Shown here: positions 1 through 7,591 of the stretch, piece after piece
Layout of the letters: each line of letters opens with the position of its first letter
Numbering within the stretch: position 1 is the first letter of the stretch
Assembly (NCBI RefSeq): GCF_001425165.1
Contig: NZ_LMDU01000011.1
Coordinates: 186,058-250,057 of the forward strand
DNA: 64,000 bases
Direction of reading: 5' to 3'
DNA from: Pelomonas sp. Root405
GTDB taxonomy: Bacteria; Pseudomonadota; Gammaproteobacteria; Burkholderiales; Burkholderiaceae_C
The notes under the pieces: model-generated
What the model was told of the DNA's origin: nothing
Database searches by the model: none
What the model saw: the letters and a program-made list of their open reading frames with translations, nothing else
Translations under genes and position numbers: made by a program

Positions 1-713
1 CCGGCAGCGCCGGACAGCACGATGCCGGTCAGCTCGAAGGACGAATGCGTGGCGACGAAGGGCCAGAAGTTGTGGCCCAAGTCCACCCGCGTCAGGTGAC
101 CGGCGACGGCGCCGATCATCAGCCCGTTGTAGACCAGCACGAAGGCGCTGCCGACGCCGGCCAGGATGCCCGCACCGAAGCAGCGAAAGCCGATGCCGAT
201 GTTGTTGAAGATGTAGTAGCCGAACATCTGCCAGTCGCCGCCGGCCTCGCGCAGCCGGCCCATGGCCTGGTTGCCGTCGGCATACATCTGCTCGTAACGC
301 AGCAGTTGAGCGGCATTGAGCAGCCGCAGCGCGAAGTCGGGACCGGTCAGCGCCAGCGCAAAGGCCAGCACCAGCGGCAGCACGAACAGCGCCAGCGCCA
401 GCAGCACGAAGCGCCCCTGCGCGCGAACGGCGCGAGGCAGGTCCCCCCGCAGCATGCGGCCGAGGCTGCGCAGCCCGTAGTCCTGGCGCCGGTAGATGAG
501 CTGGTGGGCGTCCTGCGCCAGGGCCTCCAGCCGGGCCACCAGGTGGATGGGATAGGCCCGCGATTGCGCCAGCGCCAGGTTCTCGCAGACGCGCCGGTAG
601 CGCAGCGCCAGCAGCGCGCCGTCCACGGGCTTGCCTTGCTGCGCCTCGGCAAGCTGCTCGGCGAAGTCCTTCCACAGCGGCCCGTACGCGGCCTCGAAAC
701 GCATGGGGGTCAA
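1..713 (-). CDS. SpoIIM-family (stage II sporulation protein M-like) membrane protein, partial
   Basis: The frame runs off the window's left edge, so the C-terminus is missing. About 237 residues are visible: a basic, soluble N-terminal part of about 95 residues, a hydrophobic segment (LLALALFVLPLVLAFALALT), and further membrane stretches carrying the family hallmark HSSFELTGIV. Despite the name, such proteins occur in many non-sporulating proteobacteria, next to RDD, MoxR and DUF58 genes; their function is unclear. The start chosen is TTG at 713 (reads MTPMRFEA), which overlaps the upstream RDD stop as TTGA; ATG at 704 is the alternative. The two RDD genes upstream on the same strand make this the distal part of one operon. 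Family call is firm, role unknown. Confidence 0.8.
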   Translation of the reverse strand, partial: MTPMRFEAAYGPLWKDFAEQLAEAQQGKPVDGALLALRYRRVCENLALAQSRAYPIHLVARLEALAQDAHQLIYRRQDYGLRSLGRMLRGDLPRAVRAQGRFVLLALALFVLPLVLAFALALTGPDFALRLLNAAQLLRYEQMYADGNQAMGRLREAGGDWQMFGYYIFNNIGIGFRCFGAGILAGVGSAFVLVYNGLMIGAVAGHLTRVDLGHNFWPFVATHSSFELTGIVLSGAA

Positions 714-1339
714 GCGCGCCTCCCCATCAGCCACTGCGCCACGCCCATCAGCCGCTCGACGGTGTCGCGCTTGGGGTCATCGGCCTTCACGGGCGGCAGC
801 ACCGCGGTGGCCATCTGCGCCAGTTCCTCGAAGCGGGCCGGCGTCAGGCGCTTGGCCCGCCCGGCCCAGGACAGGATGGCCGCCTGCTCGCGTGCGCTCA
901 GCGGTCGCGTGGGCGCCAGCGGCGCGGCCGGCGGCGGCGTGTCGTTCAACACCACCGGCTCGGCATGGACGACCAGCGTGCCCGCCGCCAGGTCGCCCAG
1001 GCGCTTGCAGTCGCGGTTCAGCAGCATGGCCACGATGCCGAAGCCATAGGCCAGCGGCAGGAAGTCGGCCACCCGCAGCAGGTTGCGCGTGAACGAGGCC
1101 GCCGGCGTCACCGGCAGGCCGGTGTCCATCACCACGCGCAGGCCGACGGCGCGCTTGCCCGGCGTGGCGCCCCAGCGGCTCAGCTCGAACACGATGGGAT
1201 AGAGCCACTCGACGCAGAACATGCCTAGCAAGATCAAGCCCATGCCCAACCCGCCCCAGGCACCCAATGCCATCAGCAGCCCGAGGTCGACGACCAGCCG
1301 GATCAGCAGGTCGAGCAGGAAGGCCATCGTGCGCGCCAC
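710..1339 (-). CDS. RDD family membrane protein
   Basis: RDD-type integral membrane protein: Arg and Asp at the start of the first helix (ARTMAFLLDLLIR), then a second and third hydrophobic segment, and the basic loop GATPGKRAVGLRVV found in the family. The C-terminal 80 residues are soluble. The coordinate uses GTG at 1339, but the frame stays open upstream and encodes VETPEGVGLSLQPAG, which resembles the N-terminus of relatives. No ATG, GTG or TTG occurs in that extension; the only candidate is CTG at 1438, which overlaps the previous gene's stop (CTGA). It sits between a second RDD gene and a SpoIIM-like gene, all on the minus strand with overlapping ends. Substrate unknown. Confidence 0.8.
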   Translation of the reverse strand: MARTMAFLLDLLIRLVVDLGLLMALGAWGGLGMGLILLGMFCVEWLYPIVFELSRWGATPGKRAVGLRVVMDTGLPVTPAASFTRNLLRVADFLPLAYGFGIVAMLLNRDCKRLGDLAAGTLVVHAEPVVLNDTPPPAAPLAPTRPLSAREQAAILSWAGRAKRLTPARFEELAQMATAVLPPVKADDPKRDTVERLMGVAQWLMGRRA

Positions 1340-1434
1340 GAGGCCGGCCGGCTGCAGGGACAGGCCGACGCCTTCCGGGGTCTCGACGAGGGCGAGCGTG
1401 TCGACACGCTCGGCCCGGGCCGTGGGCGGCGCGT

Positions 1435-1953
1435 TCAGAGCTTGATCACCTGGGTGTCGGCAATCGAGTCATGCAGACATTTGCGCGACGTGCGAAAGAT
1501 CAGCAGCGAATCGATCAGGCTGTAGATCATGACAACGCCGACGCTGATGCTCATCAGCAGGCCGACGCCGTAGCGCAACCCGAGCAGCCGCCAGGCCTCG
1601 GGCCTGGAACCGTCGGAGCGCACGATGCGCAGCTTGAACAGCATCTTGCCGAGCGTCTGCCCGCGCGTCACCAGCGGCCAGCCCTGGACGAGCAGGAAAA
1701 CGACCACCCCGAGGGCAAACGAGCCGGGCATGATGGACCAGATGCCGTCTGCGGCTGCCTGCGTGTCGGCATCGGCGATGGGCTTGAGCACAGGGATCAT
1801 GAGCACACCCCAGAGCACGGCGGCGGCGATGACGCCGTCCACCAGCGCCGCGATGAAGCGCGTCCCGCGCCCGGCCAGCACGGCCTCGTCCGGCGCAAGG
1901 TCCGCCACATGCGCCTGCGGCGGCGCAAAACGCTGGTCTGCCACATCCGACAT
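1435..1953 (-). CDS. RDD family membrane protein
   Basis: A 172-residue protein with an acidic N-terminus of about 28 residues and the RDD pattern: GRGTRFIAALVDGVIAA (Arg, Asp), a middle hydrophobic stretch (SFALGVVVFLLVQGWPLV), the loop GQTLGKMLFKLRIVRSDG and a last membrane segment. It is a shorter and divergent paralogue of the next gene in the operon. Start ATG at 1953. It heads the minus-strand RDD-RDD-SpoIIM operon. RDD proteins are proposed transporters or ion exchangers, but nothing here shows a substrate. Confidence 0.85.
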   Translation of the reverse strand: MSDVADQRFAPPQAHVADLAPDEAVLAGRGTRFIAALVDGVIAAAVLWGVLMIPVLKPIADADTQAAADGIWSIMPGSFALGVVVFLLVQGWPLVTRGQTLGKMLFKLRIVRSDGSRPEAWRLLGLRYGVGLLMSISVGVVMIYSLIDSLLIFRTSRKCLHDSIADTQVIKL

Positions 1954-2136
1954 TCACTGCTCCCTGGTTTTGCGGCGGATTCTGCCGTGGGTTGGCCGGC
2001 CGCCGGATGGGTGTTCTTCACCTTCCGGTGATGCCGGCGAGGCCGCCGGCCCCGTCTTGCCGACCAGTGCCGGACGCGACAGGCGGCCACCCTGCGCCGG
2101 CCCAGAATGCGACCCATGCACAGCCTTGGAGCCCCC

Positions 2137-2718
2137 ATGAACGCACGCGCCAGCTTCACCCGCATGGACCAGAGCAGCCGCGAGGACTGGGGCGTGATCG
2201 TGCCGGAGGCCATGCAGATGGCGCGCACGCTGCCGGACCGCGTGCTGGCGCATCTGCAGCTGCTGGACGGCGACTTCGGCGGCTTTCCGGTGGACCGGCT
2301 GACGCACTGCCTGCAGACCGCCACGCTGGCCCACTGCGATGGGCGCGACGAGGAGTACCTCTGCTGCGCGCTGCTGCACGACATCGGCGACACCCTGGGT
2401 TCGTTCAACCACCCGGACATCGCCGCTGCCATCCTCAAGCCCTTCGTCAGCGAAGAGAACCTGTGGATGGTTCAGCAGCACGGCATCTTTCAGGGCCACA
2501 ACTTCTTCCACCACATCGGCCTGGACCGCGACATGCGCGAACAGTTCCGCGGCCACGCGCATTTCGAGCGCACGGCGGCGTTCGTCGAGCGCTATGACAA
2601 CCCCGCCTTCGACCCGGCGGCCGAGGCGCTGCCGCTGGACTTCTTCGCGCCCATGCTGCGCCGGCTGATGGCCCAGCCGCGCCAGTCGATCTACAAGAAG
2701 GCGATGGCTGAGGGCTGA
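2137..2718 (+). CDS. HD-domain protein (PhnZ/MIOX-like superfamily)
   Basis: A 193-residue HD-domain protein. The HD pair lies in ALLHDIGD, preceded by the LTHCLQTATLAH histidines and followed by a conserved block with NHPDIAAAIL and HGIFQGHNFFHH. This arrangement resembles the mixed-valent di-iron HD oxygenases (PhnZ, inositol oxygenase) more than cyclic-nucleotide phosphodiesterases, but the assignment is by motif only. The start chosen is ATG 2137, preceded by a TTGGAG ribosome binding site; an in-frame ATG at 2107 would add ten residues and lacks such a site. Stand-alone gene, divergent from the RDD operon. No phosphonate genes are nearby, so the substrate is open. Confidence 0.75.
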   Translation: MNARASFTRMDQSSREDWGVIVPEAMQMARTLPDRVLAHLQLLDGDFGGFPVDRLTHCLQTATLAHCDGRDEEYLCCALLHDIGDTLGSFNHPDIAAAILKPFVSEENLWMVQQHGIFQGHNFFHHIGLDRDMREQFRGHAHFERTAAFVERYDNPAFDPAAEALPLDFFAPMLRRLMAQPRQSIYKKAMAEG

Positions 2719-2779
2719 GCCAGACGGTGGCGGGGAAGCGGCGCAGCGCCGTAATGCCAACCCGCGGTCGGCGGCGTCG

Positions 2780-3241
2780 TCACCCCGCCAGGCGGGAGGA
2801 CAGCCCGTCGGGCAGGCGCCGGGTCAGGTCGGCTGGGCTTTCATGCACCACGTCCTTGTTCTGCTCGCTCTCGACGACGGCGGCCACGTTGGCATCCAGC
2901 GCCTTGCGCAGATAGCCCAGCATGCGCGGCGCCGCGATCAGGTGCAGGGCGTCATAACGCTTCTCCCGCTGGCACTCGGCCAGGCGCTCGGCAATGCGGG
3001 CGGCGAAGGCCTGGGCCTGCAGATGGCGGTCGGAATCGCTGGCCGAGACGGTGGCCTGGCCCTGCGGACCGGTACCTCCGGCGGCGCGCCGGCCATGCGG
3101 GGCGTCGTGAAAATCAGACTCACGGGCATGCGCGCCCGGGTCAGTCAGTTCCTCGACGGGCACCAGGTCGCCGGCCTCGGGCGGCAGTTCAAGGATGCGG
3201 GCAATGGCCTCGTCGGCCGCCACGAGCCACACAGTCTTCAT
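2780..3241 (-). CDS. Host attachment (AtsE-like, eRF1-fold) family protein
   Basis: 153 residues starting MKTVWLVAADEAIARIL, the beta-strand opening typical of the Host_attach family (proteins required for attachment to host cells, AtsE in Agrobacterium), with the central GxGR-type segment PHGRRAAGGTG and the late strand LHLIAAPRMLGYLRKAL. These proteins are soluble and related to the bacterial eRF1 (baeRF) fold; molecular function is unknown and the attachment role is known only from genetics in plant-associated bacteria. Monocistronic on the minus strand, with the MITE-like element at 3290-3555 directly upstream. Confidence 0.75.
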   Translation of the reverse strand: MKTVWLVAADEAIARILELPPEAGDLVPVEELTDPGAHARESDFHDAPHGRRAAGGTGPQGQATVSASDSDRHLQAQAFAARIAERLAECQREKRYDALHLIAAPRMLGYLRKALDANVAAVVESEQNKDVVHESPADLTRRLPDGLSSRLAG

Positions 3242-3289
3242 CGACTACTCCGTTCATGGAAGGAGAGCCGTTCCGGCAATCGGTGTTCC

Positions 3290-3555
3290 AGGGCCTGTTA
3301 ACACTCCGGCAGCAGGCCGCGTTGTGACCAGAAAGCCCGCGAGCAAGGCGCGAAACGAAGCTTGGGTGGGCCCAAGCAAGGCTTCGCAACGCCGCGCGCG
3401 GGCTTGCTGGTCACAACCCGCAGGGAAGGCCATCCGCCAGGGGCCACTCGCCGTTGCACCGCTTGCCCGCATATCAATGCGGGCGGCGCGTTGCGCCTTG
3501 ATTGGCCCCTGGCGGTTGGCCTTCGCGGCCTACTGCCGAAGCGTTAACAGGCCCT
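3290..3555. repeat. MITE-like double-hairpin element with 31-bp terminal inverted repeats
   Basis: The ends (3290-3320 and 3525-3555) are inverted copies matching at 28 of 31 positions, with the outer 13 bases AGGGCCTGTTAAC perfect. Inside lie two long hairpins side by side: 3321-3417 (outer arms GTTGTGACCAG/CTGGTCACAAC, core CTTGGG-TGGG-CCCAAG) and 3425-3524 (arms beginning GAAGGCCATCCGCCAGGGGC, core CCCGCAT-ATCA-ATGCGGG). No coding capacity is visible and I find no target-site duplication. The right end supplies the last two bases of the stop codon of the minus-strand ABC ATPase gene. It fills the whole gap upstream of the host-attachment gene. Confidence 0.8.
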
Positions 3556-4300
3556 AATCGTTCAGCGACGAGAGGAACTGCTGCAGCTCCGGCGTGCGCG
3601 GCGCGCTGAACAGCTCGGCAGGCGCGCCGATCTCGTGCACGCGGCCCTGGTGCATGAAGATGACGCGATCGGCCACCTTGCGGGCGAAGCTCATCTCATG
3701 CGTGACCATCAGCAGCGTCATGCCCTCATCCGCCAGCGACTCGACGACGCGCAGCACCTCGCCCACCAGCTCGGGGTCCAGCGCCGAAGTGATTTCGTCG
3801 CACAGCAGCACGGCCGGCTCCATCGCCAGCGCCCGTGCAATCGCGACACGCTGCTGCTGGCCGCCCGAAAGCTGCTCGGGCATCGCGTCGAACTTTTCTG
3901 CCAGGCCCACACGGGTCAGCAGCCTGCGCGCCTGCTCGGCGGCATCGGCGGCGCTGCGCTGCTTCACCAGCGTCGGCGCCAGCATCACGTTGCGGCCGAC
4001 GCTCAGGTGCGGAAACAGATTGAAGCCCTGGAAGATCATGCCCACCTGCTGGCGCAGCGTGCGCATGGCCATGGCGCTGTCGTAGAGCAGCGGCTTGCCG
4101 TTGACGGTCAGCGCGCCGTCCTGGAACTGCTCCAGGCCGTTGATGCAACGCAGCAGCGTGCTCTTGCCCGAGCCGCTCTTGCCGATGATGGCGATGACCT
4201 CGCCGCGCACGACGTCCAGGTCGATGCCCTTGAGCACCTCGTTGGCGCCGTAGGACTTGCGCAGCGCGGTGATGCGGACGATGGGGTCAGAAGTCGACAT
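3554..4300 (-). CDS. Polar amino acid ABC transporter, ATP-binding protein (GlnQ/HisP type)
   Basis: A 248-residue ABC ATPase that powers uptake through the two permeases encoded upstream. Walker A GKSGSGKS at 40-47, Q-loop near 91 (FQGFNLFPH), signature LSGGQ at 144-148, Walker B VLLCDE at 164-169 and the switch histidine in VTHEM. The start is ATG 4300 (MSTSDPIVRI), giving the usual family length; upstream in-frame codons lie in a repeat. Last gene of a minus-strand operon GntR - binding protein - permease - permease - ATPase, separated from the permease gene by 170 bp holding a dispersed repeat. The stop codon TAG overlaps the MITE-like element. The transported amino acid cannot be told from sequence. 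Confidence 0.93.
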   Translation of the reverse strand: MSTSDPIVRITALRKSYGANEVLKGIDLDVVRGEVIAIIGKSGSGKSTLLRCINGLEQFQDGALTVNGKPLLYDSAMAMRTLRQQVGMIFQGFNLFPHLSVGRNVMLAPTLVKQRSAADAAEQARRLLTRVGLAEKFDAMPEQLSGGQQQRVAIARALAMEPAVLLCDEITSALDPELVGEVLRVVESLADEGMTLLMVTHEMSFARKVADRVIFMHQGRVHEIGAPAELFSAPRTPELQQFLSSLND

Positions 4301-4328
4301 GTCAGTGCTCCATGGCGCTGAGGTTTTC

Positions 4329-4464
4329 GGGCCGAGCGCCGGGCCGCTCCCAAGCCGGCCCGCGCTGGCGATGTGCTTGCGGCTCGATGCCGCGAGCATC
4401 GCCGTCCCCGCCGGGGACCGACCAGGGGCGCCCGCGTACAGCGCGGCGCGCCTGGGCGAGGGGC
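4329..4464. repeat. Dispersed intergenic repeat A, copy 1
   Basis: Aligns almost end to end with 25213-25345 and, in a deleted form, with 39616-39662. Shared blocks include GGGCCGAGCGCCGGGCCGC, CCCAAGCCGGCCCG, GGCGATGTGCTTGC, GGGGACCGAC, CCCGCGTACAGCG and GGCGAGGGG. It can form a GCTTGCGGC/GCCGCGAGC stem, where copy 2 keeps a stem with different bases. It lies just after the stop codon of the minus-strand permease gene, between that gene and the ATPase gene of the same operon. Confidence 0.8.
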
Positions 4465-4470
4465 TTCACG

Positions 4471-5118
4471 TCAGCGAGCATGGCGCTTGCCTTCCAGATG
4501 TTGGGCGAAAAGGCTGACGGGGAAGCACAGCGCGAAGTACAGCAGCGCCACGCAACCGAAGACGAGGAAGGGCTTGAAGCTGGCGTTGGCGATCATGCTG
4601 CCGGCCTTGGTCAGCTCGATGAAGCCGATGACCGACGCCAGCGCCGTGCCCTTGATGACCTGCACGAGAAAGCCAACCGTGGGCGCAATGGCCAGGCGGC
4701 CCGCCTGAGGTAGCACGACGTGGCGCAGCTGCTCGCCGAAGCTCAGCGCCAGGCTGCGCGCGGCCTCCCACTGACCCTTGGGCACGGCGTCCACGCAGCC
4801 GCGCCAGATCTCGACGAGGTAGGCGCTGGTGTAGAGCGTCAGCGCCAAGGCCGCCGCCGTCCAGGCCGACACCTCCAGGCCCAGCAGTGCCAGGCCGAAG
4901 TAGGCCAGGAAGAGCTGCATCAGCAGCGGCGTGCCCTGGAAGAGCTGCACATACAGCGAGATGAGGCGTCGCGTGCGGTTGCCCAGGCCGAGGCGCAAGG
5001 TCAGCAGCAGGCCACCCACCAGCCCGCCGCCGACGAAGGCGATGGCCGACAGGGCCACCGTCCAGCGCAGGGCCAACAACAGGTTGCGGACGATGTCCCA
5101 GAGGGTGAACTCGATCAT
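4471..5118 (-). CDS. Polar amino acid ABC transporter, permease (HisM/GlnP type)
   Basis: 215-residue inner-membrane permease of the His/Glu/Gln/Arg family. It has about five hydrophobic segments, the scaffold sequence QLFQGTPLLMQLFLAYFGL and the EAA-loop motif YLVEIWRGCVDAVPKGQWEAARSLAL that docks to the ATPase. Start ATG 5118 overlaps the stop of the preceding permease (ATGA), so the two are translationally coupled and probably form a heterodimer. Repeat A follows the stop. Confidence 0.92.
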   Translation of the reverse strand: MIEFTLWDIVRNLLLALRWTVALSAIAFVGGGLVGGLLLTLRLGLGNRTRRLISLYVQLFQGTPLLMQLFLAYFGLALLGLEVSAWTAAALALTLYTSAYLVEIWRGCVDAVPKGQWEAARSLALSFGEQLRHVVLPQAGRLAIAPTVGFLVQVIKGTALASVIGFIELTKAGSMIANASFKPFLVFGCVALLYFALCFPVSLFAQHLEGKRHAR

Positions 5119-5783
5119 GCCGGCCTCCGCCCGAAGATGAAGCGCGGCCCCGCCCACATCAGCAGCTTGCGCGCCGCAATGGACAGCGCCAGATAGGCGA
5201 GCGTCGCGATGATGAAGGCCTCGAAGGCGCGGAAGTTGCGGCTCTGGATCAGGTTGGCGGCGTAGCTCAACTCCTCCGTCGAGATCTGTCCGCAGACCGC
5301 TGAGCCCAGCATGACGATGATGATCTGGCTGGTCATGGCCGGCCAGACGCGCTGCAGGGCCGGCGGCAGCACCACGCGCGTGAAGGTCTGCACGGGGCTG
5401 AGCGCCAGGCTCTGCGCCGCCTCCCATTGCCCGCGCGGCGTGGCCTGGATGCCGGCGCGCAGGATCTCGGTGCCATAGGCGCCGAGGTTGATCGTCATCG
5501 CGATCAGCGAGGCCGCCTCGGGCGACAGCTTCACACCCATCGCCGGCAGGCCGAAGAAGATGAAGAACAGCTGCACGATGAAGGGCGTGTTGCGCAGCAG
5601 CTCGACATAGGCACCGAGCAGGCGGCGCAGCCACACCGGGCCGCTGGCGCGCGACCAGGCGCCAAGGGTTGCGATGAGCATGCCCAGCGGCGTGGCTACC
5701 AGGGTCAGCCCGAGCGTCCAGGCCAGGCCCTTGAGCAGCAACGGCCATTCGGCCAGCACCGCGAGGAAGTCGAAGGTAATCAT
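5115..5783 (-). CDS. Polar amino acid ABC transporter, permease (HisQ/GlnP type)
   Basis: 222-residue permease with the same architecture as its downstream partner: ELLRNTPFIVQLFFIFFGLP and the EAA loop YGTEILRAGIQATPRGQWEAAQSLAL. The start is ATG 5783 (MITFDFLAVL); the open frame extends 66 bases further into the CACAGAG hairpin, which has no good start context. Its end overlaps the next permease by 4 bp. Together with the binding protein at 5907-6695 and the ATPase at 3554-4300 it makes a complete importer. Confidence 0.92.
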   Translation of the reverse strand: MITFDFLAVLAEWPLLLKGLAWTLGLTLVATPLGMLIATLGAWSRASGPVWLRRLLGAYVELLRNTPFIVQLFFIFFGLPAMGVKLSPEAASLIAMTINLGAYGTEILRAGIQATPRGQWEAAQSLALSPVQTFTRVVLPPALQRVWPAMTSQIIIVMLGSAVCGQISTEELSYAANLIQSRNFRAFEAFIIATLAYLALSIAARKLLMWAGPRFIFGRRPA

Positions 5784-5833
5784 GGGCTCATGCCTCCTGC
5801 TGCCGAGCGTCTTCGGCGAGGACGGACTGAAAT

Positions 5834-5893
5834 GCAACCACAGAGACACAGAGAAATAGGCGCTCTGTGCTTCCTCTGTGACTCTGTGGTTGC
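5834..5893. repeat. CACAGAG hairpin repeat (repeat B), copy 1
   Basis: Arms GCAACCACAGAGACACAGAG and CTCTGTGACTCTGTGGTTGC are complementary except for small mismatches, with a 20-base spacer. A second copy with the same arms and a different spacer is at 19290-19365. Here it lies in the gap between the ABC binding-protein and permease genes, a place where stem-loops often tune the relative amounts of binding protein and permease (inference). Confidence 0.85.
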
Positions 5894-5906
5894 CTTGGTA
5901 TTCACT

Positions 5907-6695
5907 TCACAGCGGCAGTTCGCCGGTGCTGCGGCCCAGCCACTTCTTGGACAGCGCCTCCAGCTCACCCGCCGCCTTGGCCGCCGCGATGATGGCGTTG
6001 ACCTTGGCCAGCAGCGCGTCCTCGCCCTTGGCCACGCCGACATAGCAGGGGCTGTCCTTCAGCAGCAGCTTGTATTCGGTGTTGAGCGCCGGATTGCGCT
6101 GCATCAGGTTGCCGGCGACGGCCGCGCTGGTGGCCAGCAGCTGGGTCTGGCCGGCGGCAAAGGCGGCGATGGTGGCGTTGTTGTCCTCGAAACGCTTGTA
6201 TTCCAGCGTGGCCGGCGCGACCTTGGCCAGCTCCTGGTCTTCCATCGCGCCGCGCGTGACGGCGACGCTCTTGCCGCCCAGGTCGGCCCAGCTCTTGATG
6301 GGCAGGCTCTTGGCCGCGAACACGGCCTGGAAGAAGGGCGCATAGGCCGCACTGAAGTTGATGACCTTCTCGCGGTCCGGGTTCTTGCCCAGCGTCGAGA
6401 TGACCAGGTCGGCCTTCTTCGTCTGCAGATAGGGAATGCGGTTGGCGCTCGTCACGGGCACCAGCTCGGCCTTGACGCCCAGCTTGGCTGCGATGAGCTG
6501 GGCCACCGCGACGTCCAGCCCCTGCGGCACCATGTCCGGGCCGACGAAGCCGTAGGGCGGGTAGTCGGTGGGAACGGCGATCTTGATGGTCTTGCTCTTG
6601 GTGATGCTGTCCAGCGCGGTCTGGGCCTGGGCGCTCAAGGCGAGCAGACTGGAGGCCAGGATGAGCAGGCGGCGGGTCAGGGTGGTCGGGGTCAT
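5907..6695 (-). CDS. Polar amino acid ABC transporter, periplasmic substrate-binding protein
   Basis: 262 residues with a Sec signal peptide (RRLLILASSLLALSAQAQ, cleavage near residue 25) and a type II periplasmic binding fold: TIKIAVPTDYPPYGF at the mature N-terminus, ADLVISTLGKNPDREKVINFSAAY, and the family block KSVAVTRGAMEDQEL. This is the SBP_bac_3 family, which binds amino acids. Start ATG 6695 overlaps the stop of the GntR gene (ATGA), so regulator and binding protein are translationally coupled. The ligand is not predictable with confidence. Confidence 0.92.
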   Translation of the reverse strand: MTPTTLTRRLLILASSLLALSAQAQTALDSITKSKTIKIAVPTDYPPYGFVGPDMVPQGLDVAVAQLIAAKLGVKAELVPVTSANRIPYLQTKKADLVISTLGKNPDREKVINFSAAYAPFFQAVFAAKSLPIKSWADLGGKSVAVTRGAMEDQELAKVAPATLEYKRFEDNNATIAAFAAGQTQLLATSAAVAGNLMQRNPALNTEYKLLLKDSPCYVGVAKGEDALLAKVNAIIAAAKAAGELEALSKKWLGRSTGELPL

Positions 6696-7465
6696 AGCAA
6701 GGCTCCTAGATAGGCGGCGGGAGGGTCGGCGGGGGAGTCGGTCGAGAAGTCGGTCGAGAAGTCGGCGGAAGGGTTGACGCCATCGCGGCCCGGATGCGGC
6801 AGCGGCGCCAGCGCGCTGCGCAACTGGTCCAGCGGGTCGTTGACGGCAGGCAGGCGCAGGGCGGCCTGCACGTTGGCGAGGTGCTCGGCCATCAGCGCCT
6901 CGGCGCGGGCGCGGTCGCCCTGCTCCAGCGCGGCCACGATGGCGACGTGCTCCTGGCAGGACACCGCCGCGTCGTGCGAAGACTGGTAGAGCATGGCGAT
7001 CAGCGTCGTGCGCGCCGTGTAGTCACGCAGCGTCTCGGCCAGCAGCCCATTGCCCAGGCACTCGGCCAGGCAGACATGGAAGTCGCCCAGCAGGAAACTG
7101 CGCGTGCCGACGTCGTCGCCCCGCAGCGACGCCTTTTCCTGCTGCAGATGCTTTTTCAGCCGCGCCAGCGCGGGCTTGCCGAGCGGCGCGTCCCCCCGCA
7201 GCAGGCCCAGCTCGATGACGCGCCGCGCCTCGAAGGCCTCACGGGCCTCGTCCTGCGACGGCGAGATCAGATACCAGCCGCGTCGCGCGCTGACCGTGAT
7301 GATGCCGCGCGCGGCCAGCCGCATGAGGGCCTCGCGCACGATGGTGCGGCTGCAGTCGAACAGCATGGCCAGCTGCTGCTCGCCCAGCCGCGCGCCAGGT
7401 GCGAGCTTCTGCGCCAGCACGGCTTCGACGATGCGCTGGCTGATGTCGGTGGCGGAAATGCCCAT
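6692..7465 (-). CDS. GntR-family regulator with FCD ligand domain
   Basis: 257 residues. N-terminal winged helix (about 5-70; CSRTIVREALMRLAARGIITV is the recognition region), then an all-helical FCD domain with the metal or ligand residues Asp and His in GDFHVCLAE and later histidines in CQEHVAIV and AEHLANV. The C-terminal tail (about 215-257) is low-complexity; its gene contains a 12-base tandem repeat coding SADFSTDFSTDS. First gene of the ABC transporter operon with a 4-bp overlap, so it very likely controls that operon in response to the transported compound. Confidence 0.88.
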   Translation of the reverse strand: MGISATDISQRIVEAVLAQKLAPGARLGEQQLAMLFDCSRTIVREALMRLAARGIITVSARRGWYLISPSQDEAREAFEARRVIELGLLRGDAPLGKPALARLKKHLQQEKASLRGDDVGTRSFLLGDFHVCLAECLGNGLLAETLRDYTARTTLIAMLYQSSHDAAVSCQEHVAIVAALEQGDRARAEALMAEHLANVQAALRLPAVNDPLDQLRSALAPLPHPGRDGVNPSADFSTDFSTDSPADPPAAYLGALL

Positions 7466-7591
7466 GCCCGGGCAGTGCAGCTTCCATGCCAGCGCGATTC
7501 AGGCTTGTATGCAAGGCCTGTGCACAGGCTTGGCGCACGCCGCCACACCGCACGGCGCCGCGCGCACCAGCCAAGTGCGGTGCGCCACCGA

